Shown: one piece after another, positions 40,932-50,297 of the stretch
Layout of the letters: each line of letters opens with the position of its first letter
How positions within the stretch are numbered: position 1 is the first letter of the stretch
Assembly: GCA_049975425.1 (NCBI GenBank)
Contig: JBNGDI010000017.1
Coordinates: 5,792 to 69,791, forward strand
DNA: 64,000 nucleotides
Direction: 5' to 3'
Origin: HyVt-105 sp049975425
Lineage (GTDB): Bacteria; Bacteroidota; Bacteroidia; Bacteroidales; VadinHA17
The notes under the pieces: generated by a model
Told to the model about the DNA's origin: nothing
The model's database searches: none
Seen by the model: the letters and a program-made list of their open reading frames with translations, nothing else
Program-made: the position numbers and the translations under genes

Positions 40932-42836
40932 ATGAGCGATGCAGTAAAACATGAATGCGGTATTGTTCTGTTCAGGTTGAGAAAACCCCTGGAATATTAC
41001 CGGTTTAAGTACGGTTCCTGGCAATATGGACTGCGAAAGGTGTATCTGTTGATGGAAAAACAGCATAACCGCGGCCAGGACGGAGCCGGACTGGTGAATG
41101 TGAAAATCGACCAGGAACCCGGGAAACAGTACATATTCCGTCAACGATCGAACAAATCTAATCCAATATATCTGATATTCAAAAAGATATACGATAATAT
41201 CGAGGGTCTGATCTCCCGTGCAAATCCGTCGGTTGCCGAAGATCCGGGATGGGCCAGGGAAAATCTTCCTTTTGCGGGCGAATTATTTCTGGGGCATTTG
41301 AGGTACGGAACGTTTGGCCTGAATAGCATCGATGCCGTTCATCCGGTTCTGCGCCTGAATAACTGGCGTTCCAGGAATCTTGCTTTGGCCGGGAATTTTA
41401 ATCTGACAAATGTGGACGAATTGTTCAGGATACTGATCGGTACGGGACAGCATCCCAGGGAATATTCCGATACGGTGACCATTCTTGAAAATATCGGTTA
41501 TTACCTGGATGAGGAGAACCAGGATATGTACCACCGCTACCTGGATCAGGGCGTACCCCGTGAGCAGATATCTTCCCTGATTGAAGAAAATATTGATCTT
41601 TCGGCTGTGTTGAGGCAGGCCAGCAAAAGATGGGACGGCGGCTATGCCATCGGCGGAATTGTGGGACACGGTGATGCCTTTGTTTTCCGTGATCCATGGG
41701 GGATACGGCCGGTTTATTACTATCATGACGAAGAAGTGGTGGTAGCTACCTCTGAAAGGCCGGTTATTCAAACGGTGTTGAATGTCAGATCGGAGGATGT
41801 ATATGAATTGACACCGGGTTCAGCACTTATAGTCAGGAAAACCGGCCGGGTGGAAACGGTTTCCATTCGGGATACCGGCATCAAACGTTCCTGTTCGTTT
41901 GAAAGAATATATTTTTCGCGGGGAGGAGATGCCGATATTTACCGGGAAAGAAAAAAACTGGGCGAACTGCTTACTTCACCGGTGCTGAAAGTAATTGATC
42001 ATGACCTGCAGCATACGGTATTTTCATACATTCCCAATACCTCCGAATCTGCTTTTTACGGCCTGATTAAAGGCCTGCAGGAATACCTGCTGCAATGGCA
42101 GCAACGGCAGATCATGATGCTGGGGGCGAACCCCGATGAAGATCAGTTGAAAAATATACTGGCTTTCCGCCCGCGAATTGAAAAGGTTGCTATCAAGGAT
42201 GTGAAACTCCGCACGTTTATTGCCCAGGAAAAGGGCAGGAATGACCTGGTGGAGCACGTGTATGATATTACCTACGGAACAGTGGAAGAAGAAAGAGATA
42301 CCCTGGTGATCATGGATGATTCAATTGTGAGGGGCACGACCCTGAAAAGAAGCATCCTGAAAATACTTGACCGGCTGAGGCCCAAAAAAATCGTGGTGGT
42401 TTCCTCTTCACCCCAGATAAGATATCCCGATTGCTACGGGATTGATATGTCAAGGCTGGATCAGTTCATTGCTTTCCAGGCAGCTATTGCCCTGCTCAGG
42501 GAAAGGGGAATGGAAGCGGTGATTAACGAGGTTTACCTGAAATGTAAGGAACAGGAAGCTTTTCCAAAGGAAAAGATCGTTAATCATGTTAAAAAAATAT
42601 ATGATCCTTTTACCCCCGAGGAAATATCCCGAAAAATAGCAGAACTGCTAAGAGATGAATCCATCAGGGCCGAAGTGGTGATTGTATACCAGACCATCGA
42701 AAATCTGCACGAAGCCTGTCCGGGTCATACGGGTGACTGGTATTTTACGGGGGATTATCCTACGCCCGGGGGCAATAAAGTGGTCAGCACTGCCTTTATT
42801 CATTACATGGAAGGGAAACAGCAGCGTGCCTACTGA
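40932..42836 (+). CDS. Amidophosphoribosyltransferase-like protein, intact glutaminase
   Basis: 634 residues, well above the usual 450-510 of PurF. The catalytic Cys follows an 8-residue extension (HECGIVLFRLRKP, C9), which would need removal if Ntn processing applies. The glutaminase segments GHLRYGTFGLNS and LAGNFNLTNVDELF are preserved. The PRPP loop is VIMDDSIVRGTTLKRS near 460. Insertions of about 100 residues lie between the two domains (QEYLLQWQQRQIMMLGANPD) and near the C-terminus. It may be the main PRPP amidotransferase. It overlaps the convergent GNAT gene by 7 bp. Confidence 0.88.
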   Translation: MSDAVKHECGIVLFRLRKPLEYYRFKYGSWQYGLRKVYLLMEKQHNRGQDGAGLVNVKIDQEPGKQYIFRQRSNKSNPIYLIFKKIYDNIEGLISRANPSVAEDPGWARENLPFAGELFLGHLRYGTFGLNSIDAVHPVLRLNNWRSRNLALAGNFNLTNVDELFRILIGTGQHPREYSDTVTILENIGYYLDEENQDMYHRYLDQGVPREQISSLIEENIDLSAVLRQASKRWDGGYAIGGIVGHGDAFVFRDPWGIRPVYYYHDEEVVVATSERPVIQTVLNVRSEDVYELTPGSALIVRKTGRVETVSIRDTGIKRSCSFERIYFSRGGDADIYRERKKLGELLTSPVLKVIDHDLQHTVFSYIPNTSESAFYGLIKGLQEYLLQWQQRQIMMLGANPDEDQLKNILAFRPRIEKVAIKDVKLRTFIAQEKGRNDLVEHVYDITYGTVEEERDTLVIMDDSIVRGTTLKRSILKILDRLRPKKIVVVSSSPQIRYPDCYGIDMSRLDQFIAFQAAIALLRERGMEAVINEVYLKCKEQEAFPKEKIVNHVKKIYDPFTPEEISRKIAELLRDESIRAEVVIVYQTIENLHEACPGHTGDWYFTGDYPTPGGNKVVSTAFIHYMEGKQQRAY

Positions 42837-43789
42837 TCGTCTTCTCTTACTCTCTCGTCTTTGTCCAGGTCGAATGTGGAAATATGTCTTTCCACCTTGG
42901 ATGGATAAATATCGGGAATGGTTACCATCATAGCGGTTTCCTCCACATTCCCGAATGATTTGTTCACTGCTGTGCCGAATACCCTGAGCGAGTCGGAGAG
43001 ATTGATGTAGGCATTGAACAGGGGCGGTATATTTTCACCCAGCGCCCTGACCTTCTGTGAAAGGATTTTGTAATTGTCCCTGAAGGTTTCTCCGGAAAAA
43101 AATTCACTTACCTCTTTCTCATCTACCTCAATACGAACCGGTTTAATGGGGGTAATGAGTTTGTCGGGATCGGGGAAATGTTCATTCAGAAAATGCAGGA
43201 TCATGTTCCGGGCCTTTCTGTTGAAGTGGGGGTACATGGTAACTTTCCCGAAAAAATATTTTACATGGGGGTTCATGACCACCAGGGCCCCCAGGCCATC
43301 CCACAGGTTGTCAAGGGCATAGAGGCTTTTTCTTGATCTGGCGGTTGACTGATAATCGGGCTGGACAAAGGACCGTCCCAGTTCAATGGTCAGGGGCAGG
43401 TATTCCCTGATAAACTGATCTGAAAAACGAAACATTTCCGAGGTAGCAAGCATTTCGGGTATCATTTCCTTTCCATCCGGCCCCTGCCCGAGAATGAAAC
43501 GATACCCCCCCAGGATCTCCCGGGCGTCGGGATCCCACACAATCAACTGCTGGTAAGGATACTCGGAAGTGTCAAATTCATCAATGTCTATTTCCTTTCC
43601 CGTACCTCCACCGGCAGCACGGAAAGAAATTTCACGCAACCTGCCGATCTCGCGCATGATCATAGGAGAGTTCACATAATTGACGATATACAGCTCATTT
43701 CCACCGTTGTTCGTCTTCCTGACGAACTTTTCATAGGTGAGCTCCTCCAGGATCCTCTTCCTTGATACAGGTGCAATAATTTTCTTCAT
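42830..43789 (-). CDS. glsB: GNAT-type N-acyltransferase, GlsB-like
   Basis: 319 residues from the ATG at 43789. Belongs to the hemolysin/OlsB-like acyltransferases that move an acyl chain from ACP to an amino-acid amine: FRAAGGGTGKEIDIDEFD, WDPDAREILGGYRFILG, ELGRSFVQPDYQS and YFFGKVTMYPHFN are recognisable. In Bacteroides the GlsB/GlsA pair makes glycine lipids, and this gene sits directly after a GlsA-like gene, which supports the same role. The substrate amino acid cannot be read from sequence. It overlaps the second PurF gene end-to-end by 7 bp. Confidence 0.78.
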   Translation of the reverse strand: MKKIIAPVSRKRILEELTYEKFVRKTNNGGNELYIVNYVNSPMIMREIGRLREISFRAAGGGTGKEIDIDEFDTSEYPYQQLIVWDPDAREILGGYRFILGQGPDGKEMIPEMLATSEMFRFSDQFIREYLPLTIELGRSFVQPDYQSTARSRKSLYALDNLWDGLGALVVMNPHVKYFFGKVTMYPHFNRKARNMILHFLNEHFPDPDKLITPIKPVRIEVDEKEVSEFFSGETFRDNYKILSQKVRALGENIPPLFNAYINLSDSLRVFGTAVNKSFGNVEETAMMVTIPDIYPSKVERHISTFDLDKDERVREDDQ

Positions 43790-43842
43790 ACGGGAGACAG
43801 AAATCAAATACTAAATTAATAAATTAATAAATCTGCAGAAAA

Positions 43843-44709
43843 TTATTTCAGGTGGGGGAAAAGCATATTGGGACTCTGTTCCAGGTTGTAAACATGGTAT
43901 TTGAGCAGCTCTGCCCATTCAGCAGGAGAATGTCGCTTGTCAAAGGTGTCAAACGGAATGGGTTGACCTATGGTAAGCGTAATTTTCTTGTTTTTTTCCA
44001 CCTGCTTGAACATTTCATCAGGCAGGTATACCATTTCAATATTTGACCGGATCCCCAATATCACCCGCAAATTGGCCAGCCTGTAGAAAAAATTGGAATT
44101 TCTTCCGCTGAAATGCATCGGAACTATATCCCGCTGATATTGCCTGGCTTTTACAATAAAATTTTTTTTCCATTCCAGGTCCCTGATAATCCCTTTTCGT
44201 TTTCTGGAACATAAACCAGCCGGGAAATAAAGTATCTGGGCATCGGAAGAATAAGCTTTCTCGATTTTCCGCGCATATTCCAGTGACTGGCGACCGTGTT
44301 TGTTTACGGGGATGAAAACCGGTTCCAGGTTACTAATATTCATCAGCAGGTCGTTTACAATGAACAGGACCTTCTCGTGATATTTCCCTATTTCATGGAT
44401 AAAGACCAGTCCGTCAAGCCCCCCCAGGGGGTGATTTGATGCAAAGATGTAACGGCCTTCCCGGGGAATGTTATCTCTGCCAACCACCTCATATTCAATT
44501 TTCAGGTCTTCCAGTGCAGCTGCTATAAATTCCTTCCCACTGAGATGACCCCGCCGCCTGAGAAAATCGTTGAGCTCGTCCTGATGCACAATCCGTTTCA
44601 GATACCGCGGGATAAAACGGGGCAGCAATGCATATAATCGCGGATTTCTGCTTTTCAGAACATTCTCAACATCAATAAGTTGTATTTCTTTTTCCGCAGT
44701 ATGTGCCAT
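43843..44709 (-). CDS. glsA: Lysophospholipid-type acyltransferase, GlsA-like
   Basis: 288 residues. PlsC-like O-acyltransferase: the catalytic motif is FASNHPLGGLDGLVFI, with His and Asp five residues apart, followed by EPVFIPVNKHGRQSLEYARK and the substrate-binding ILYFPAGLCSRKRKG. In the GlsA/GlsB pathway this enzyme adds the second acyl chain to N-acyl-glycine. It precedes the GlsB-like gene by 53 bp, consistent with one operon. Its upstream region is shared with the divergent mraZ promoter. Confidence 0.78.
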   Translation of the reverse strand: MAHTAEKEIQLIDVENVLKSRNPRLYALLPRFIPRYLKRIVHQDELNDFLRRRGHLSGKEFIAAALEDLKIEYEVVGRDNIPREGRYIFASNHPLGGLDGLVFIHEIGKYHEKVLFIVNDLLMNISNLEPVFIPVNKHGRQSLEYARKIEKAYSSDAQILYFPAGLCSRKRKGIIRDLEWKKNFIVKARQYQRDIVPMHFSGRNSNFFYRLANLRVILGIRSNIEMVYLPDEMFKQVEKNKKITLTIGQPIPFDTFDKRHSPAEWAELLKYHVYNLEQSPNMLFPHLK

Positions 44710-44848
44710 GTTTTTCAGAGATTCTTCATTCCAGTTGTCAAAAATAAGAAAAAACAGGCTGAAACAGCAGATCCGGTGATATCTGTGAAAAAAATTCCCC
44801 TTTGCTGAATCACTTCCGGGGTTTTTTCGTAAAACTTTTCAACAAAAG

Positions 44849-44883
44849 TGGTAAAAAATGGGAGAAAGTGGGTGAATGTGGGA
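44849..44883 (+). promoter_or_regulatory. MraZ-box array upstream of mraZ
   Basis: Four direct repeats TGGTA (44849), TGGGA (44859), TGGGT (44869) and TGGGA (44879) start exactly 10 bp apart. This matches the known MraZ operator, TGGGN repeats separated by 5 bp, so that the repeats fall on one face of the helix. They lie directly upstream of the dcw promoter, so MraZ probably represses its own operon. Confidence 0.9.
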
Positions 44884-44892
44884 ATTTTTCTT

Positions 44893-44900
44893 TAATTTAG
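44893..44900 (+). promoter_or_regulatory. Likely -7 element of the dcw operon promoter
   Basis: TAATTTAG, one mismatch from TAnnTTTG, 20 bp before the mraZ ATG and 10 bp after the last MraZ box. Confidence 0.45.
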
Positions 44901-44919
44901 CCCTATTAAATGATCTGTG

Positions 44920-45387
44920 ATGGCAACCTTTATTGGAGATTTTACATGTAAGGTTGATGCTAAAGGCAGGGTTATGCTGCCTTCTACTTTCAAAAGGCAA
45001 CTGCCTGCTGAAGCCCAGGATACGTTTGTGGTAAAAAAAGATATTTTTGAACAATGTCTGGTGCTGTATCCCCTGCATGAATGGGAGCGGCAGAACCAGA
45101 TCATCAGGGAGCGTATCAATCCCTACCGGAAGGACCACAACCGTTTCCTCCGAAATTTCTACCGGGGTGCGGCTGAACTGGTGCTGGACGGGAGTAACCG
45201 GATACTGATTCCCAGGCGCCTTTTGGCAGAGGCGGGTATTTACAAAGAGGTAGTGCTGGCCGGTCAGGATTCACGTATTGAGATATGGCCGGCTGAAAGT
45301 TATGGCGGAATAGAGGAATCTGAGGATGAATTCGCCTCCCTGGCCGAAAAGATCATGGGAGGAAGAACCAGTGAACAGGATGCATAA
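44920..45387 (+). CDS. mraZ: Transcriptional regulator MraZ
   Basis: 155 residues from the ATG at 44920 (a GTG one codon earlier is less likely). Two AbrB-like SpoVT domains: FTCKVDAKGRVMLPSTFKRQL in the first (landmarks DAKGR) and LDGSNRILIPRRLLAEAG in the second. MraZ binds repeats in front of its own operon and represses it; such repeats are present upstream. First gene of the dcw cluster; the stop overlaps the rsmH start by one base (TAATG). Confidence 0.95.
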   Translation: MATFIGDFTCKVDAKGRVMLPSTFKRQLPAEAQDTFVVKKDIFEQCLVLYPLHEWERQNQIIRERINPYRKDHNRFLRNFYRGAAELVLDGSNRILIPRRLLAEAGIYKEVVLAGQDSRIEIWPAESYGGIEESEDEFASLAEKIMGGRTSEQDA

Positions 45388-46289
45388 TGGATTATCATAT
45401 ACCGGTTCTTTTACAGGAGAGTATCGATGGCTTGCAGCTGAAACCTGAAGGAGTGTATGTGGATGCCACCTTCGGAGGGGGAGGGCATTCGCGGGAAATC
45501 CTGAAGAATCTGAAAACCGGTCGTTTGATTGCTTTTGACCAGGATCCGGCATCAAAAGCAGATCATATCCATGACGAGCGGTTTTTGTTTGTAAGGCATA
45601 ATTTCAGGTATCTGAAGAATTTTCTTCGCTGGTTCGGCTTTGAGCAGGTTGACGGGGTGCTGGCCGATCTGGGAGTATCCTCCCATCAGCTCGACAGCCC
45701 GGGAAGGGGATTTTCATACCGTGAAGATACGGAACTGGATATGAGGATGAATACGTATGCCCTGGAATCTGCGGCCGATGTTCTGAACAACCGACCGGAA
45801 GATGAGCTGAAAAGGATATTCCGTAATTACGGAGAGCTTCCCCGGGCTGCGGAACTGGCGACAAAAATCGTTGCTTTCCGCGCAGTGCATCCACTGGCAA
45901 CTGTGGGGCATCTGCTGGAAGCCATTGAGGGATTGATGCCGGCTGAAAGGCAGGCCAAATACCTTTCCCGGTTGTTTCAGGCCATTCGCATAGAGGTAAA
46001 CCAGGAACTGGAATGCCTGAAAGAAATGCTGGAACAGTGTGCAGAGGTCATTCGCCCCGGGGGAAGGCTGGTAGTTATCACTTACCATTCCCTGGAAGAC
46101 CGGATGGTGAAAAATTTTATCCGGTCGGGGAATATCCGGGGGATAATAGAAAAGGACCTGTACGGTCATTATGCCTGTCCGTTCCGTGCCATTAACCGAA
46201 GGGTGATTATACCCGACCGGGACGAGATACGAAGGAATAAAAGGGCACGAAGCGCCAAACTGAGAATTGCAGAACGTGTGGATGAATAA
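45387..46289 (+). CDS. rsmH: 16S rRNA m4C1402 methyltransferase
   Basis: 300 residues. N4-methylates C1402 of 16S rRNA with SAM. The SAM-binding motif VDATFGGGGHSREIL is at about residues 26-40, ADLGVSSHQLD follows, and ITYHSLEDRMVK and RAINRRVIIPDRDEI are the C-terminal signatures. Second gene of the dcw operon. Confidence 0.96.
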   Translation: MDYHIPVLLQESIDGLQLKPEGVYVDATFGGGGHSREILKNLKTGRLIAFDQDPASKADHIHDERFLFVRHNFRYLKNFLRWFGFEQVDGVLADLGVSSHQLDSPGRGFSYREDTELDMRMNTYALESAADVLNNRPEDELKRIFRNYGELPRAAELATKIVAFRAVHPLATVGHLLEAIEGLMPAERQAKYLSRLFQAIRIEVNQELECLKEMLEQCAEVIRPGGRLVVITYHSLEDRMVKNFIRSGNIRGIIEKDLYGHYACPFRAINRRVIIPDRDEIRRNKRARSAKLRIAERVDE

Positions 46290-46295
46290 TATGCC

Positions 46296-46682
46296 ATGAG
46301 CCAGGAAAAGAAGAACATAGAATTTATTGGTGTAAAAGAACCTTCACGGGGAGGTAAACGGAGTGGGGTCAGGGAATTCCTTGATGGTACCCTGCTTACC
46401 CGCGAATCGGTGGTTAGGCAGCTGCCGTTTATTCTGTTCCTGACCTTCCTGCTTGTGGTGTATATAGGGAATCGCTATCATGCCGAACGCCTGGTAAGGC
46501 AGATCGATCGTCTGGAAAGAGTGGTGAAGGAGCTGAGGGCCGAGGCTATTTCCGTGGCTTCTGAATACAACCGGCTGAACAAACCTTCAGAAGTGTTCAG
46601 GCTGATAAATGAAAAGGGACTGGGGCTGAAAGAATCGATGGAACCTCCGGTTAAACTTAATAGTACAGAAAGAAAGAAATAA
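46296..46682 (+). CDS. ftsL: Cell-division protein FtsL-like
   Basis: 128 residues. A cytoplasmic tail of about 45 residues, one membrane helix (about 47-66, LPFILFLTFLLVVYIGNRYH), and a periplasmic coiled coil (VRQIDRLERVVKELRAEAIS) with a Glu-Lys-Gly-rich end. This is the FtsL topology and it lies between rsmH and ftsI. Sequence similarity to other FtsL is always weak, so the assignment rests on topology and position. Confidence 0.85.
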   Translation: MSQEKKNIEFIGVKEPSRGGKRSGVREFLDGTLLTRESVVRQLPFILFLTFLLVVYIGNRYHAERLVRQIDRLERVVKELRAEAISVASEYNRLNKPSEVFRLINEKGLGLKESMEPPVKLNSTERKK

Positions 46683-46699
46683 GAACTGCTTTGCGAAGT

Positions 46700-48823
46700 A
46701 TGTCTATCAAAAAGGATATCATCTGGCGGATCGGAATGCTTTACCTGGGGGTATTCCTTGTGGGAATTACCATTCTGGGAAAGGCTTTTTATATCCATCT
46801 GGTGGAAGGACAGGAATACAAAACAAAAGCCGGGAGACAGAGTCTAAAAGATATTACCATTCTTCCAAACAGGGGTGATATTTACGCTGCCGACGGCCGG
46901 ATACTGGCCAGTTCGGTACCTTATTATGAAATCAGAATGGACATGCGCAGTACGGCGCTCAGCACTCAGGTTTTCCTCAGTCAGGTCGATTCACTGGCCA
47001 TCAGGCTGTCGGCCCTTTTCCGTGATCGTACAGCCCGGCAGTACAAAAATGACCTGATGCAGGCCTGGGAGCGGGGTGACCGGTATTACCTTGTACGCAG
47101 GGGGGTGAGTTATGCCGAACTGAAAAAACTGAAAACTTTTCCCATATGGCGTCTTGGCAGGTATGAGGGAGGGTTTATTTATGTTCAGGATAATCTGCGC
47201 ATGAAACCTCACCAGCACCTGGCTTCACGTACTATCGGATACCTTACAAAAGGGCCTACGGGAAATGTGGTAGGCATTGAGGGAGCCTACGATCAGTATC
47301 TGAGCGGTGTGACCGGGGTCAGACTAATGCAGAGGTTGGCGGGGGATGTCTGGATGCCGGTAAACGACGGCAATGAGGTAGAACCGCGCGATGGAATGGA
47401 TGTGATCACCACCATCGATATCACCCTTCAGGATGTGGCCCATAATGCTCTGTTGCAGCAGCTCATCCGGCACGATGCGCATCATGGCACGGCCATCCTT
47501 ATGGAAGTATCTACAGGGGCTATCAAGGCCATGGTCAACCTTGAAAAAGACTCCGACGGAACGTACCGGGAACTCTATAACTATGCCATCGGGGAAAGTA
47601 CCGAGCCGGGATCGACCTTCAAACTACCCGTATTGATGGCAGCCCTGGAAGACGGGGTGATAGATTTGAATGATTCCATCGATACCGGCGAAGGAGAATA
47701 CCAGATTTATGACAAAACCATCCGTGATACCCGCAGGGAAGGCTTCGGGAAAATTTCTGTTCGTGAAGTGTTTGAAGTATCATCCAACGTGGGAATGGCA
47801 AAAATCATTTATGAGAACTACCGAGACCACCCCCATGATCTGATCGACAGGCTGATCAGCATGAACCTTAACAAAAAGCTGGGTGTGGAGATCAAGGGAG
47901 AAGGAACCCCCATGCTCAGTTATCCCGGTGATGAATACTGGTCGGGGATTTCACTGGCCATGATCTCTCACGGATATGAGGTGATGCTAACACCCCTGCA
48001 GATGCTGACCTTTTACAATGCCGTGGCCAACAACGGCAAAATGGTAAAACCCAAATTCGTGGAAGAACTGAGGTACAGAGGGCAGAAAGTTCGTTCCTTC
48101 GGCACCGAGGTCCTTAATCAATCCATCTGTTCTTCATCAACGATCGAAAAAGCCAGAACTATGCTGGAAGGAGTGGTGGAAAACGGGACGGCTGTCAATC
48201 TGAAGAATCCGTATTACCGGATTGCCGGGAAAACGGGAACGGCCCAGATTGCCAATAAAAATGTTGGGTACCGGCAGGAATCGAAGGTCAGCTATCAGGC
48301 TTCTTTCGTGGGATATTTTCCTGCCGATCATCCGAAATATTCCTGTATGGTGGTGGTAAACAGTCCCTCTAATTCGGTGTATTATGGCAATCTGGTGGCG
48401 GGTCCCGTTTTCCGGGAAATTGCCGATAAGGTCTATGCCACCAGCCTCGATATGCTTCCCACGGTTGACCGGCTGGCTGCCAGAGGTGAAGGCGGCGTGC
48501 CCTATTCTAAAAACGGCAGCTGTTCCCATCTGGTGAAAGTGCTGGAAACCCTGGATATGGATTACAGGCAAACAGATCCCCGGGCTCCCTGGATTATTCC
48601 GGCGGGCAAAGATTCTGTGGTGAATATTTATCCACTGGAGGTGACCGGCCACCTGGTGCCGAACGTGGTGGAAATGGGGTTGCAGGATGCCTTGTACCTG
48701 CTTGAAAAACAAGGCTTAAAGGTAAGGGTCAAAGGCAGGGGGAAAATCAGGAATCAATCCATCCCTCCTGGTACCCCGGTGAAGCCGGGACAGGAGATAT
48801 TACTGGAAATGAGTTTTGTATAA
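46700..48823 (+). CDS. ftsI: Penicillin-binding protein FtsI (PBP3), PASTA-containing
   Basis: 707 residues from the ATG at 46700 (a TTG upstream opens the frame but is unlikely). Septal transpeptidase. One N-terminal membrane helix (about 8-30), a pedestal domain, then the transpeptidase: the active-site Ser in STEPGSTFKLP (about residue 305), SSN in VSSNVGMAKI, and KTG in AGKTGTAQ near 510. A PASTA domain forms the C-terminus (VPNVVEMGLQDALYLLEKQ), unusual for proteobacterial FtsI but common in this phylum. Confidence 0.95.
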   Translation: MSIKKDIIWRIGMLYLGVFLVGITILGKAFYIHLVEGQEYKTKAGRQSLKDITILPNRGDIYAADGRILASSVPYYEIRMDMRSTALSTQVFLSQVDSLAIRLSALFRDRTARQYKNDLMQAWERGDRYYLVRRGVSYAELKKLKTFPIWRLGRYEGGFIYVQDNLRMKPHQHLASRTIGYLTKGPTGNVVGIEGAYDQYLSGVTGVRLMQRLAGDVWMPVNDGNEVEPRDGMDVITTIDITLQDVAHNALLQQLIRHDAHHGTAILMEVSTGAIKAMVNLEKDSDGTYRELYNYAIGESTEPGSTFKLPVLMAALEDGVIDLNDSIDTGEGEYQIYDKTIRDTRREGFGKISVREVFEVSSNVGMAKIIYENYRDHPHDLIDRLISMNLNKKLGVEIKGEGTPMLSYPGDEYWSGISLAMISHGYEVMLTPLQMLTFYNAVANNGKMVKPKFVEELRYRGQKVRSFGTEVLNQSICSSSTIEKARTMLEGVVENGTAVNLKNPYYRIAGKTGTAQIANKNVGYRQESKVSYQASFVGYFPADHPKYSCMVVVNSPSNSVYYGNLVAGPVFREIADKVYATSLDMLPTVDRLAARGEGGVPYSKNGSCSHLVKVLETLDMDYRQTDPRAPWIIPAGKDSVVNIYPLEVTGHLVPNVVEMGLQDALYLLEKQGLKVRVKGRGKIRNQSIPPGTPVKPGQEILLEMSFV

Positions 48824-48837
48824 CGTAATGGCGGTAA

Positions 48838-50292
48838 ATGAAAAACCTTGGGGATATTATACAGGCAGTGGAAGTGATCCGGCAGAAAGGGCCAGATAAT
48901 CCTGTGCTGACAGGTATCTGCCAGGATTCGCGTGAAGTGGTTGAGGGATCCCTGTTTGTTGCCGTCAGGGGAACCCGTGTTGACGGTCACCAGTTCATTT
49001 CCCGGGCTGTGCAGCAGGGAGCACGCGCTGTGGTATGTGAAAAACTGCCCGGGGAAATTCATGCCGGAGTGAGTTACCTGAAAGTGAAAAACAGTGCTGT
49101 AGCCCTGGGATTGCTGGCTTCCGCCTGGCACGATCATCCTTCGTCACGGCTCCGGCTGGTGGGGGTTACCGGCACCAATGGGAAAACCACCATTGCCACC
49201 CTGTTGTATAACCTGTTTATACGCCTGGGATATCCGGCCGGACTGGTTTCCACCATTGAATACCGCGTTCTTGAGAAATCGCTTCCTGCAAGGTATACTA
49301 CCCCCGATGCACTGATACTCAATGCCCTGCTGGCTGAAATGGTGGGTGCGGGAGCAGAATATGTTTTTATGGAAGTGAGTTCGCACGCCGCCGCCCAGCA
49401 CAGGATCAGTGGTATTACCTTCTCAGGAGGCATATTTACCAACATTACCCGTGACCATCTGGATTATCATGGGGATTTTGATGAATATATCCGGGCCAAG
49501 AAATCGTTCTTCGAACGGTTGCCTGCCGGGGCTTTTGCCCTGGTGAATGCCGATGAGAAGCACAGTCGGGTTATGGTGCAGAATACCGATGCCCTGGTCA
49601 GAACTTTCGGGCTGAACAGGCTGGCTGATTACCGGGGAAAGATCGTGGAAACCAGTCTCGAGGGCATGATGCTCAGGATCGATGGATACGAATTGTGGAC
49701 TCCGATGATCGGGCACTTTAATGCTTCCAACCTGCTGGCAGTTTACGGGGCTGCTCTGGAAATGCAACAGAATAGCGAGGAAGTGGTCAGAACCATGAGC
49801 GAACTCAGGCCGGTCAGGGGAAGGTTCGAAACCCTCCGTGGAAAAGACGGGAAGATGGCTGTGGTGGATTATGCCCATACTCCCGATGCTCTTGAAAATG
49901 TGCTGAAAACCCTCAGCCGCTTCAGGGATAAAACCCACCGGATCTTGACAGTAGTGGGTGCCGGCGGTGACCGCGACAGAGGGAAACGGCCCATGATGGC
50001 AAAAATCGCTGCAGATTACAGCGACCGGGTGATACTGACTTCCGATAATCCCAGGACAGAAGATCCCGAGGTAATTCTCGACGATATGGAAAAAGGACTG
50101 GATGAGACAGAAAAAAAACGGACTGTGCGCATCACCGACAGGAAAGAAGCTATCCGGGCCGCCCTGATGATGGCTGCAAAAGGTGATATCGTCATGGTGG
50201 CAGGAAAGGGGCACGAAACCTATCAGGAAATTGCAGGAATGAGATATCCCTTCAATGACAGGGAGGTGATCAGAGAATTCATGAAATCATAA
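48838..50292 (+). CDS. murE: UDP-MurNAc-L-Ala-D-Glu:meso-DAP ligase
   Basis: 484 residues. Adds the third residue of the peptidoglycan stem. ATP site GVTGTNGKTTIATLLY near residue 108. The motif TSDNPRTEDP near 400 is the DNPR signature of enzymes that select meso-DAP over lysine, which fits the lysA and lysC genes in this window. VDYAHTPDALENVLKTL and MVAGKGHETYQ are also typical. Follows ftsI by 14 bp. Confidence 0.96.
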   Translation: MKNLGDIIQAVEVIRQKGPDNPVLTGICQDSREVVEGSLFVAVRGTRVDGHQFISRAVQQGARAVVCEKLPGEIHAGVSYLKVKNSAVALGLLASAWHDHPSSRLRLVGVTGTNGKTTIATLLYNLFIRLGYPAGLVSTIEYRVLEKSLPARYTTPDALILNALLAEMVGAGAEYVFMEVSSHAAAQHRISGITFSGGIFTNITRDHLDYHGDFDEYIRAKKSFFERLPAGAFALVNADEKHSRVMVQNTDALVRTFGLNRLADYRGKIVETSLEGMMLRIDGYELWTPMIGHFNASNLLAVYGAALEMQQNSEEVVRTMSELRPVRGRFETLRGKDGKMAVVDYAHTPDALENVLKTLSRFRDKTHRILTVVGAGGDRDRGKRPMMAKIAADYSDRVILTSDNPRTEDPEVILDDMEKGLDETEKKRTVRITDRKEAIRAALMMAAKGDIVMVAGKGHETYQEIAGMRYPFNDREVIREFMKS

Positions 50293-50297
50293 CCGGT

